A stretch of DNA of 16,237 nucleotides from a bacterium (GTDB taxonomy: Bacteria; Actinomycetota; Acidimicrobiia; Acidimicrobiales; Ilumatobacteraceae). How positions within the stretch are numbered: position 1 is the first letter of the stretch; every line of letters starts with the position of its first letter. Positions 1-7,237 of this stretch are shown here, piece by piece. The stretch covers positions 1-16,237 of the forward strand of contig JAPOIQ010000004.1 in NCBI GenBank assembly GCA_029978815.1, given 5' to 3'. Made by a program: the position numbers and the translations under genes. The notes under the pieces were generated by a model. The model did no database searches and was not told where the DNA came from. It saw only the letters and a program-made list of their open reading frames with translations.

Positions 1-321
1 GTGACCACGGCACGAGATCAGCCGGATCCGGGCGATTATGAGGTTGAGCAGCGCAGTCTTGAGGCCTCGTCGATTCTCACTGGGTCATACTCAGAGATGT
101 CACATTTCGTTGTCTTCACATACGGAAAATTCCAAGGTGCTCGCGTCGGGTTTCATTCGGTACCGATCTATCCAAACGGTGAGTATGTGCAACCGCTCGA
201 ATCAGTTGGAACGATGGAGCTCTTCGGTGACTCGAATGGTTGCATTCGAGCGTTGCCTGACGATGCAGTGATGGTGTGGGATCACCTCGATTTCGGTGCA
301 ACCGTCAGAGTGATTTCGTAG
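1..321 (+). CDS. L,D-transpeptidase catalytic domain, C-terminal part (5' end outside window)
   Basis: Partial gene: the frame is open from the first base, and the GTG at position 1 is probably internal because what remains is only the second half of a YkuD-type catalytic domain. Seen here: a His in GFHSVP (residue 52 of the visible 106) and the signature SNGCIR (78-83) with the nucleophilic Cys81 and Arg83, followed by a DDAVMVWDHLDFGATVRVI tail typical of the family's end. Family knowledge: these enzymes sit outside the cytoplasmic membrane and form 3-3 cross-links in peptidoglycan, or attach proteins to it, using the cysteine as acyl carrier. Any signal peptide or N-terminal domain lies upstream of the window. 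The gene converges on the nuclease gene with about 40 nt between the stops. The family call is firm; the exact substrate is unknown. Confidence 0.82.
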   Translation: MTTARDQPDPGDYEVEQRSLEASSILTGSYSEMSHFVVFTYGKFQGARVGFHSVPIYPNGEYVQPLESVGTMELFGDSNGCIRALPDDAVMVWDHLDFGATVRVIS

Positions 322-363
322 ACGGATAACAGCCCTGAGGCGGAAGCGATGCGTGCCTCGACG

Positions 364-1305
364 TCAATCGCGATCGGCCGATTGTTCTTCAAGCCAGGCA
401 CTGCCCTCTTCGCACTGTGTGGCAAGGGGACACCAACGACACGACGATTGCGGCCGTTTTATTGCGTCGCGCCCCTCGAGGAGTTCGACAGCCCGGCCGA
501 TGCCATCGAGAGTTCGACGCATCGCCGAGCTCAGCGTTTCAATCGTGACGTGTTCGGGAACTGCTCGCCCCGCATCGAGATAGAAGCCCGCAATAAGCCT
601 CGGAGGAATCCCGGTTCGCAGAGTTTCGAGTAGCGCGTAGAAGCGAAGCTCGTCCATATGGTTTGGCCATGCTCCACCTGTTTTGAGATCAATGATGACC
701 TTTCGACTTTCGCCGAGTTCGGCGCGTCCTAAGGTGAGGTCGCTTTTGCCACCGAGAACGATCGTTCCGCTCTCTGGCCATCGAATTGACGACTCCGCTA
801 CGGGAATAAAGCTCTGTTGGAGCGGTGGAAAGCTTTCGGTGAATTTCACGACGCGGTCGGTTGCAGCGTTGGTGAGATCGGCTCGGTCGCCTTCGCTCAT
901 CGTGGTGAGAAAGTCGCCGAGGCTGTTCGGTTTTTCGCTCAGGCGCGCAATCGACTCGTCGACAAGAGTTGCGGGGTACGGCATACCGCGCCAGCCGGTG
1001 AGCAGCTCGATTGCCCGGTGAGCAACCGTGCCGATGGCGGTGGTGACGTTCCACGCGAACTCGTCTTTTTGTTGGAAGTGCACTTCACAGCCCAACACTG
1101 AGGTGAGCATTCCCTTGCTGATGAACAGCGTCTTGTTCAGTGCCTCTGTTCGCTGGGAGAGGTGCTCGAGCGCATCGCTGAAATCGGAGGCGAGTGATGC
1201 AATCTGTTGCGGATCGAAGACGACGGGTTCGGATGGTCGGCGGAGGAGATCGAGGGTGCGTTCCTGAGTCGGGCTCAGTCGACCTGATGGGTTCGTGCTC
1301 TCCAC
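364..1305 (-). CDS. Stand-alone PD-(D/E)XK nuclease, RecB/Cas4-like, with Fe-S staple
   Basis: A 313-residue protein with the RecB-family nuclease core in order: GTVAHRAIE (His96), a Glu at 171, GGKSDL (Asp189), VIIDLKTG (Asp206, Lys208) and the DELRFYALL helix (Tyr223) matching the QxxxY-type motif. Four cysteines are placed as in AddB, Cas4 and Dna2: Cys73 before the core, then C-x2-C-x5-C at 289, 292 and 298. In those proteins they bind a 4Fe-4S cluster that pins the nuclease fold. There is no helicase domain, so it would act alone or with partners encoded elsewhere. The likely role is DNA end processing in repair, but that is inference. The start is GTG at 1305, the only one in frame before an upstream stop; the AGGTGGAG overlapping it is a poor ribosome site. 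No CRISPR or cas gene is near, so Cas4 is not supported. Confidence 0.82.
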   Translation of the reverse strand: MESTNPSGRLSPTQERTLDLLRRPSEPVVFDPQQIASLASDFSDALEHLSQRTEALNKTLFISKGMLTSVLGCEVHFQQKDEFAWNVTTAIGTVAHRAIELLTGWRGMPYPATLVDESIARLSEKPNSLGDFLTTMSEGDRADLTNAATDRVVKFTESFPPLQQSFIPVAESSIRWPESGTIVLGGKSDLTLGRAELGESRKVIIDLKTGGAWPNHMDELRFYALLETLRTGIPPRLIAGFYLDAGRAVPEHVTIETLSSAMRRTLDGIGRAVELLEGRDAIKRPQSSCRWCPLATQCEEGSAWLEEQSADRD

Positions 1306-1355
1306 CTGAGTGACGTTAGCGATTGGCTGTCACACCCTGTTGGCAGAGTGTCGAT

Positions 1356-1718
1356 ATGTCCTCTTCGAACCCTTCCGACCGTTCAACTGCTCTTGATTTT
1401 GCAAGCGCAGTGCGTGTCATTGGGTCGACATTGCAACGGATGGGCTTTTCGGTACCGGTATTTCGATCGCCACCTCGCATCGTTGGGGTCGATCGTTCGA
1501 TTCGGCGTCGCCGGGGTGAGGGTTCTGGAGCGGCAGCGGTTGTTTCGGTGCGGGTGAAAGATCGACCATGGGCGGCGGTCGTTGCCGACCTTGTTGAGGG
1601 AGCAGTAGTCGTGCATTCACTCGATTCGCCAGAGGCCGATCGAGTTCGTGGTGAACTCTGGGCCGAGCTCGAGCCATTGGTGACTCCGGCTGTGTTGGCT
1701 GATCGACGGGTTGCGTAG
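1356..1718 (+). CDS. Small protein of unknown function
   Basis: I do not recognise this 120-residue protein. It begins MSSSNPSDRSTALDFA, has an amphipathic N-terminal helix (about 14-30), an Arg-rich patch RSIRRRRGEG (about 48-57), then alternating hydrophobic stretches (VVSVRVKD, WAAVVADLVEGAVVVHSL) that look like a small alpha/beta domain, and ends RRVA. There is no signal peptide, membrane helix or cysteine cluster. The frame is also open from a TTG at 1323, but the ATG at 1356 is preferred because the extra 11 residues would run almost to the nuclease start. It is divergent from the nuclease gene and 38 nt upstream of the tRNA. Codon use resembles the neighbours, with G or C favoured in third positions, which supports it being a real gene. 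Function is unknown. Confidence 0.6.
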   Translation: MSSSNPSDRSTALDFASAVRVIGSTLQRMGFSVPVFRSPPRIVGVDRSIRRRRGEGSGAAAVVSVRVKDRPWAAVVADLVEGAVVVHSLDSPEADRVRGELWAELEPLVTPAVLADRRVA

Positions 1719-1756
1719 GTCGTGAATCGACCTTTGCGGTCTATCGTGGAGGTGGC

Positions 1757-1845
1757 GCCCGGGTGGTGGAATTGGCAGACACGGGGGGCTTAAACCCCCC
1801 TGGCTCGAAAGAGCCGTGCGGGTTCAAGTCCCGCCCCGGGCACCA
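1757..1845 (+). tRNA. tRNA-Leu (anticodon UAA), CCA encoded
   Basis: All arms can be folded by hand. The acceptor stem is GCCCGGG (1757-1763) with CCCGGGC (1835-1841), then discriminator A and CCA (1843-1845). The anticodon stem is five G:C pairs (1784-1788 with 1796-1800) closing the loop CTTAAAC, giving anticodon TAA for codons UUA/UUG. A long class II variable arm, GGCTC-GAAA-GAGCC, fits leucine tRNA. The T arm is GCGGG-TTCAAGT-CCCGC (1818-1834). The encoded CCA ends only 6 nt before the stop of the convergent ligase gene, so there is little room for a separate terminator. Confidence 0.97.
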
Positions 1846-1851
1846 ACTTGC

Positions 1852-3321
1852 CTACGAGGTGCGGTCAGCTTTTAATGCGTTGCGGCGAACCTTGCCAGCA
1901 TCATCGCGTAGCGGCTCATCGACGTATTCGACCGACCGAGGCAACTTGTACTTCGCGAGTCGTTCTGCGGCGAAGGCCAACAAATCTTCGGTGCTCAACA
2001 CTGTTGGGTCGGCCTCAACGATTGCGTGCACGGAGTTCCCTCTGTCGTCATCGGGTAAGCCAATAACGACCACTGATTTCACGTCGGGGTGCTCCTGTAG
2101 CGCCGATTCGACCTCAGCCGGATACACGTTTGAGCCACCAGTGAGAATCATGTCGGCGAGTCGGTCACCGAGATAGAGATAGCCGTCTTCATCAAACCAG
2201 CCGACATCGCCAAGCGATTCCCAGCCGCCATCAAGTTGTTTCGCCTCAGCTCCGAGATAGAGGTATGTCGGCGTGTCGCGATGACTTGAACGCATCCACA
2301 CCTCGCCTTGCTCTCCCGCAGGAAGTTCGTTGCCATCTGGGTCGCAGACCTTGATCTCACCCTGGTCGACACGACCGACTGAACCACGATGTTCGAGCCA
2401 CTCAGTGCCGGTGATAATTGTGACCGCCTGGGCCTCAGTTCCCGCATACAGCTCGACAATGCGCTCGGGGCCGAGCCAGTCGATCCATGCCTGCTTCAGC
2501 CATTGCGGGCACGGCTCTGCGAGGTGCCAAACCACTCGCAAACTCGAGAGGTCGTACTTGAATCGAACCTCATCATCGAGACGAAGAATTCGCTTCATCA
2601 TCGTCGGCACCATGTAGACGACATCTGCGCCGTGCTCTTCAATCGCTGCAAGTGTTGCTTCAGCGTCAAAGCGCTCAAGCAGCACAACCGTTGAACCGCA
2701 CAGCAAGGCCTGGCAAGACCACACTGCGGGACCGTTGTGATAGAGCGGTCCGGGCATGACAAGGCAGCCGTCATGGCTCATCAGCATCGCTGGGGCTGCA
2801 TCGGTGTCGACAATTGCCGGGTCACCAGACACGATGAGTTTCGGTCGCCCGGTTGAACCTCCAGAGGTTGGGGCCTTCCACGCTGGCGACGTTGCATCGG
2901 GAAGTGGTTCATCGGAGTACTCAGCAGAGGGTTCGTAACCCTTCGGTAGGCAGTGCACACCATCAGGCAACAACTTCGCCATGTCACTCTCTGGCTCTAC
3001 ACCGACGACAACTTTCGGTGAGGCAAGGTCAACAATCGCTGCCAGCTCTCGAGGCGGCAGTTTCGCCGACACTGGCTGGGGGGTTGCGCCTAATTTCCAG
3101 ACCGCGACGTATGTCACGAACCAGTCGATCGAATTTGGCAGGGCAACTGTCACAAAATCCCCATGGCCGACACCTCGGTCGGCAAGGTCTCGGGCGAGAC
3201 GGTTGCCGGCACGTTCGAGTTCAGACCGAGAAATTGATCTCCCGTTGCAGACAATCGCAGGCCTGTCGGGTAGCGCGTCAGCGAGATCAGACAATCGTTG
3301 AGGAAACGAAATAAGCGGCAC
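1852..3321 (-). CDS. AMP-forming acyl-CoA synthetase, bile acid-CoA ligase-like
   Basis: A 489-residue member of the ANL adenylating superfamily. The nucleotide-binding loop is TSGGSTGRPK (142-151), a variant of the usual YTSGTTGxPKG. Later elements are the adenine-side motif ELYAGTEA, the hinge DRLADMILTGGSNVYPAEVE (from about 386), and the C-terminal catalytic lysine in DDAGKVRR (Lys477). This variant is typical of actinobacterial ligases annotated as bile acid or carboxylate-CoA ligases, which activate a carboxylic acid to its CoA thioester in the cytosol at the cost of ATP to AMP. The frame is open upstream to 3498, but that would overlap the divergent gene, so the GTG at 3321 opening VPLISFPQRLSDLADALPDRPA is chosen; no clear ribosome site precedes it. 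It converges on the tRNA-Leu and is divergent from the RutE-like gene. The true substrate is unknown. Confidence 0.86.
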   Translation of the reverse strand: MPLISFPQRLSDLADALPDRPAIVCNGRSISRSELERAGNRLARDLADRGVGHGDFVTVALPNSIDWFVTYVAVWKLGATPQPVSAKLPPRELAAIVDLASPKVVVGVEPESDMAKLLPDGVHCLPKGYEPSAEYSDEPLPDATSPAWKAPTSGGSTGRPKLIVSGDPAIVDTDAAPAMLMSHDGCLVMPGPLYHNGPAVWSCQALLCGSTVVLLERFDAEATLAAIEEHGADVVYMVPTMMKRILRLDDEVRFKYDLSSLRVVWHLAEPCPQWLKQAWIDWLGPERIVELYAGTEAQAVTIITGTEWLEHRGSVGRVDQGEIKVCDPDGNELPAGEQGEVWMRSSHRDTPTYLYLGAEAKQLDGGWESLGDVGWFDEDGYLYLGDRLADMILTGGSNVYPAEVESALQEHPDVKSVVVIGLPDDDRGNSVHAIVEADPTVLSTEDLLAFAAERLAKYKLPRSVEYVDEPLRDDAGKVRRNALKADRTS

Positions 3322-3377
3322 AGTGTCGTTGTAGCAGGCGAGAGGTTCATGTTGCGAGTAGGAGAGACGAGCTGATG

Positions 3378-3390
3378 TCGACTCAGTCGA
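3378..3390. promoter_or_regulatory. 13-bp palindrome in divergent intergenic region
   Basis: TCGACT-C-AGTCGA is a perfect inverted repeat with a 1-nt centre. It lies in the 106-nt gap between the divergent ligase (start 3321) and RutE-like gene (start 3428), where a shared repressor site would be expected. Only symmetry and position support it; no regulator gene is nearby to match it. Confidence 0.3.
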
Positions 3391-3427
3391 TTGCCCAACT
3401 TCGCACGGCGTTACTTGCGCCACAACA

Positions 3428-4027
3428 ATGGCGTCCATGCCATCTCCTATCGCCGACAGCGCCATCGCCCAATTGTTTGCTGAAGGGCACACCGCCAAGA
3501 CATTCCTCGATACACCCGTGAGCGATACTCAGATCGAGGCCCTCTACGACATGGTGAAGTGGGCCCCAACGACAATGAACATTCAGCCTCTGCGCCTCAT
3601 CGTTGCAAAAAGCGATGCTGCAAAGGCGCAGGTCTTAGAGCATCTTGGCGGATCGAATCGTGAGCAGGCAGAAGCAGCACCATTGCTCACCGTGGTGTGC
3701 GCCGACACGAACCTTCATGACACTCTCGCGGATGTCGTACCGCACATTCCGAACGCTCGGGAGTTCTTCCTCGATGACGAACGTCGCGAAGCAACTGCCC
3801 GACATCAAACGTGGCTACAGACCGGGTACCTCATCCTTGGCATCCGGGCCCTAGGCCTCGGATGTGGGCCAATGCTCGGCTACGACGCAGCCGGGATCGA
3901 CTCCACTCTGCTTGCGAACACATCGCTGGTATCGACGATGGTGATGACCGTCGGAGTTCCTGACCCGACCGGATACGGCGAGCGCCGGCCTCGCCTTGAT
4001 CTCGATCGCGTCGTGCTCGAGCGATAA
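3428..4027 (+). CDS. RutE/HadB-like nitroreductase-family oxidoreductase (malonic semialdehyde reductase-like)
   Basis: A 199-residue flavin oxidoreductase of the nitroreductase fold. The N-terminal pattern VSDTQIEALYDMVKWAPTTM (31-50) with NIQPLR, the middle FPH-like VPHIPNAREFF region, and RALGLGCGPMLGYD (140-153) match the RutE/HadB branch. Its best known member reduces malonic semialdehyde to 3-hydroxypropionate in the Rut pyrimidine pathway. No other rut gene is present here, so the substrate may be a different aldehyde or an unsaturated compound. The start is ATG at 3428 or 3437 (MPSPIADSA); neither has a good Shine-Dalgarno. It is the first gene of a probable plus-strand operon with the two ligases that follow (gaps of 57 and 9 nt). 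The family is secure, the substrate is not. Confidence 0.84.
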   Translation: MASMPSPIADSAIAQLFAEGHTAKTFLDTPVSDTQIEALYDMVKWAPTTMNIQPLRLIVAKSDAAKAQVLEHLGGSNREQAEAAPLLTVVCADTNLHDTLADVVPHIPNAREFFLDDERREATARHQTWLQTGYLILGIRALGLGCGPMLGYDAAGIDSTLLANTSLVSTMVMTVGVPDPTGYGERRPRLDLDRVVLER

Positions 4028-4084
4028 TCTTCGCCTCGCTGGTTCTTCGACGTCGGGGGGCGTCACCACAAGAGGGGGTTTACC

Positions 4085-5692
4085 ATGGGCAATTGGAATT
4101 ACGCCGATATTTGGGAACGCGTTGCCGACCAAATTCCGAATGAGGATTGCCTCATTCACGGAGATCGTCGGATCAAATGGGGTGACGTTGACCGTCGGGC
4201 CGACGGCATTGCTCAACACCTCATTGATGCTGGGCTTGAACGTCAGCAGGCAGTCGCCCAATACCTGTACAACGGCCCTGAATATATGGAGTCGATGTTC
4301 GCAGCGTTTAAGGCTGCGTATGTTCCGGTGAATACGAACTATCGCTACACCGCAGATGAACTGAAGTACCTCTGGGACAACGCCGACGCAGGCGCAGTGG
4401 TGTTCCACGGAACGTTCAGTGACCTCATCGACACCATCAGGGGTTCATTGCCGAACATCAAGGTGTGGCTGTGGGTCGATGATGGAAGTGGGCCATGTCC
4501 TGACTGGGCTGAGGAATATGAGGCGATCGCGAATTCGGGTGCCTCTCGTGTCGTGCCGTCGTGGGGAAGAAGCGGCGACGACCTCAACATGTTGTACACC
4601 GGCGGAACAACCGGAATGCCGAAAGGTGTCATGTGGCGACAAGACGACCTCATCGTTGTGCTGTCAGGAGCGCTTGCCACTCCCTATCCCGATGAGGGTG
4701 ACGTCGCAGACCTTGAATTTGCCGGGCCGGGGCCGAGGTTCTGCCCTGCATGTCCGCAGATGCATGGAACGGGAAACTTCCCGGGTCTTTCAGCAATGAC
4801 CTTGGGTGGTTCGATCGTCACTCTTACCGGTCGCAGTTTCGACGCGGTCGAATTGCTCGATGCGATCGAGAAGGAAGGCATCAACTTGATGTCGATGGTC
4901 GGTGATGCGTTCGGCAAACCGATCCTCAAGGCCCTTGATGCATCACCAGGGAAATGGAATCTCGCGAGCCTCGTCGGAATCACCTCGTCAGGGGTGATGT
5001 GGTCAGAGGAAGTGAAACAGCGCTTGCTTGAGCATCACCCAAATATGGTGCTCAACGATGCCTTCTCGTCATCAGAAGCACTCGGAATGGGCACCTCAAC
5101 CTCTGGTGGTGGATCAACTGCAAAGACCGCGCGCTTTCAGCTTGGCCAACACTGTGTTGTGATCGGTGACGACAACGCCATTTTGAAACCCGGCGGACGG
5201 CCGCAGGGCCGACTTGCGGTCGGTGGCCGCCAGCCTCTCGGCTACTACAAAGATGAAGCGAAGACGGCGAGTACGTTCCTCATGATCGACGGCAAGAGGT
5301 ACTCCTGCCCCGGTGACTTCGCAATCGTGGAAGACGATGGATCAATTACCCTTCTCGGACGTGGCTCGGTATGCATCAACACCGGTGGAGAGAAAGTCTT
5401 CCCAGAAGAAGTTGAAGAGGCATTGAAAACCCATCCATCCGTTCTTGACGCAGTTGCAGTTGGTGTACCCGATGAGAAGTTTGGCGAGGCAGTGACCGCA
5501 GTCATCGAGTCACGCGATGGTGCGGTGATCGACGGAGCAGCATTGATTGCGCACGTGAAGACAACTCTCGCTGCGTACAAGGCTCCGAAGCACGTCATTG
5601 AAGTCGACACCATCGGACGAGCAGCTAACGGCAAGGTCGACTACAAGCGCTTGAAGGGCCACGCCTCTGATGTGTTGGGGTTGAGTTCCTAA
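4085..5692 (+). CDS. Acyl-CoA synthetase, FadD19-like
   Basis: A 535-residue AMP-forming acyl-CoA ligase. The P-loop is YTGGTTGMPKG (171-181), followed directly by VMWRQDD, a pattern I associate with the mycobacterial FadD19 branch. The C-terminal region has GRGSVCINTGGEKVFPEEVE (from 425) and the catalytic lysine in AANGK (Lys517). Known members of the FadD19 group activate steroid side-chain acids; other relatives take different branched or cyclic acids, so a sterol substrate is only one possibility. The start is well supported: ATG at 4085 with AGAGGGGG about 7 nt upstream. It lies 57 nt after the RutE-like gene and only 9 nt before the next ligase, so co-transcription is likely. No other steroid-catabolism genes are visible here, which weakens a steroid-specific reading. 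Confidence 0.88.
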   Translation: MGNWNYADIWERVADQIPNEDCLIHGDRRIKWGDVDRRADGIAQHLIDAGLERQQAVAQYLYNGPEYMESMFAAFKAAYVPVNTNYRYTADELKYLWDNADAGAVVFHGTFSDLIDTIRGSLPNIKVWLWVDDGSGPCPDWAEEYEAIANSGASRVVPSWGRSGDDLNMLYTGGTTGMPKGVMWRQDDLIVVLSGALATPYPDEGDVADLEFAGPGPRFCPACPQMHGTGNFPGLSAMTLGGSIVTLTGRSFDAVELLDAIEKEGINLMSMVGDAFGKPILKALDASPGKWNLASLVGITSSGVMWSEEVKQRLLEHHPNMVLNDAFSSSEALGMGTSTSGGGSTAKTARFQLGQHCVVIGDDNAILKPGGRPQGRLAVGGRQPLGYYKDEAKTASTFLMIDGKRYSCPGDFAIVEDDGSITLLGRGSVCINTGGEKVFPEEVEEALKTHPSVLDAVAVGVPDEKFGEAVTAVIESRDGAVIDGAALIAHVKTTLAAYKAPKHVIEVDTIGRAANGKVDYKRLKGHASDVLGLSS

Positions 5693-5701
5693 TCTGTCGG
5701 C

Positions 5702-7234
5702 ATGCCGGCAAAGATCACTGCATACGACTGGATTGCACACCACAACGCTCATCGAGCCTCGCGACAAGCCATCGTCGACCTTCATTCGGGTCGAACCCTG
5801 TCGTATGGAGATTTGCATCGCCGGATCGACGGCCTCGCCGCTCACTTGCAACAGATCGGCGTGGCAAAAGGCGATCGTGTCGCTTTGCTCGCGCATAACG
5901 GGCCTGAATATTTCGATCTGCAATTTTCGGGAATGCGCATCGGATCAATTGCGGTCCTGTTGAACTGGCGGCTCACCGTTCCAGAACTTGAATTCATCGT
6001 CGGTGACTGCACGCCAAGCGTGCTCATCTACTCGCCCGAGTTCGATGAGACAGCACAAGAACTGGCGAGTCGATGTGGAATCCAGACATTGATTCCGATC
6101 GACGACGCGTATGAATCAATCGTCAACTCTGGCGACGCTCCTGAAACCTGTCTCGTCGAACATGATGACCCGAGCACGATCATGTACACCTCGGGAACGA
6201 CCGGTCACCCGAAGGGAGCGATCATCACCCACGGAATGACGTTCTGGAATTGTGTGAACCTTGGGGTGCCGGCTCTCATCACCCCGAACACCGTGCAGCT
6301 CGTCATTCTTCCGCTCTTTCACACGGGCGGCCTCAACTGTTACGCAAACCCGGTTCTCCACGCCGGTGGAAGGATCGTTATTGCTCGAACCTTCGACCCG
6401 GGGGAGGCGCTGCGCATCATTGGTGACCCGTCGTATGAAGTCACCCACTTCTTCGGTGTGCCAGCTCCCTATCAGTTCATGATGCAGCATCCCGACTTCG
6501 ACACGACCGATCTTTCGCGGTTGCAGGTTGCCGGCGTTGGTGGAGCGCCGTGCGCGCTTGCGATCATGGAACGCTGGGCTGAACGCGGCATTGAAGTTGC
6601 TCAAGGTTTCGGAATGACAGAAACGAGCCCGGGTGCGATCTTCTTAGATCCGGCCGATGCGATGCGCAAGATTGGGTCAACCGGCAAAGAACTCATGCAC
6701 ACTGAGGCCCGCATTGTGAACGATGATGGCGAAGATTGCGGTCCGAACGAAGTTGGTGAACTGTGGGTTCGTGGCCCGCATATCACCCCGGGCTATTGGA
6801 ATCGGCCCGATGCAACTGCTGACGCATTTGTTGATGACTGGTTGCGCACCGGTGATGCTGCAAAGCGTGACGATGAGGGTTACTACTACATCGTCGATCG
6901 CTGGAAAGACATGTACATCTCGGGTGGTGAGAACGTCTACCCGGCAGAAGTTGAGAATGTGATCTACCAGCTTCCCGGAATTGTCGAGGCGGCAATCGTG
7001 GGTGTTCCCGATCCGAAATGGGGCGAATCTGGTGTCGCCGTCGTCGTGCTTGAGGATGGTTCAGAATTGGATCAGGCAACCTTGATTCAGCACTGTGTTG
7101 AGCGACTTGCGAAGTTCAAAGTGCCCGCTCGCATGCATGTCATGGACGTGCTTCCGCGAAACGCGACCGGCAAGGTGCTCAAACGCGAGCTTCGGATCAT
7201 GCTCGCCGGTGAAGATTCCCCGGCGATTAGTTAA
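5702..7234 (+). CDS. Acyl-CoA synthetase (FadD family)
   Basis: A 510-residue AMP-forming ligase with fully canonical motifs: MYTSGTTGHPKG (161-172), QGFGMTETSP (301-310), WLRTGDAAKRDDEGYYYIVDR leading into the hinge and SGGENVYPAEVE, and the catalytic lysine in NATGK (Lys491). It activates a carboxylic acid to the acyl-CoA in the cytosol; chain length or ring type cannot be read from the sequence. The start is ATG at 5702, 9 nt after the preceding ligase stop and without a clear Shine-Dalgarno, which suggests translation is coupled to the upstream gene. It differs strongly from both other ligases in the window, so these are not recent duplicates. Its stop lies only 3 nt from the stop of the convergent amidase gene. 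Confidence 0.88.
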   Translation: MPAKITAYDWIAHHNAHRASRQAIVDLHSGRTLSYGDLHRRIDGLAAHLQQIGVAKGDRVALLAHNGPEYFDLQFSGMRIGSIAVLLNWRLTVPELEFIVGDCTPSVLIYSPEFDETAQELASRCGIQTLIPIDDAYESIVNSGDAPETCLVEHDDPSTIMYTSGTTGHPKGAIITHGMTFWNCVNLGVPALITPNTVQLVILPLFHTGGLNCYANPVLHAGGRIVIARTFDPGEALRIIGDPSYEVTHFFGVPAPYQFMMQHPDFDTTDLSRLQVAGVGGAPCALAIMERWAERGIEVAQGFGMTETSPGAIFLDPADAMRKIGSTGKELMHTEARIVNDDGEDCGPNEVGELWVRGPHITPGYWNRPDATADAFVDDWLRTGDAAKRDDEGYYYIVDRWKDMYISGGENVYPAEVENVIYQLPGIVEAAIVGVPDPKWGESGVAVVVLEDGSELDQATLIQHCVERLAKFKVPARMHVMDVLPRNATGKVLKRELRIMLAGEDSPAIS

Positions 7235-7237
7235 GCG

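Noticed and set aside
364..1305. Cas4 of a CRISPR system
   Set aside because: No repeats, spacers or other cas genes are visible; the shared fold and Fe-S cysteines are also found in many non-CRISPR nucleases.
1763..2176. Plus-strand open frame of 137 codons beginning MVELADTGGLNPPGSKEPCG
   Set aside because: It is the translated tRNA-Leu gene running into the antisense of the first ligase; a well-known false gene.
3322..3498. N-terminal extension of the first ligase
   Set aside because: It would overlap the start of the divergent RutE-like gene and adds sequence not like ANL ligases.
3851..4408. Minus-strand 185-residue frame
   Set aside because: It runs antisense across the end of the RutE-like gene and the start of the FadD19-like gene, has no recognisable domain, and is a shadow frame.
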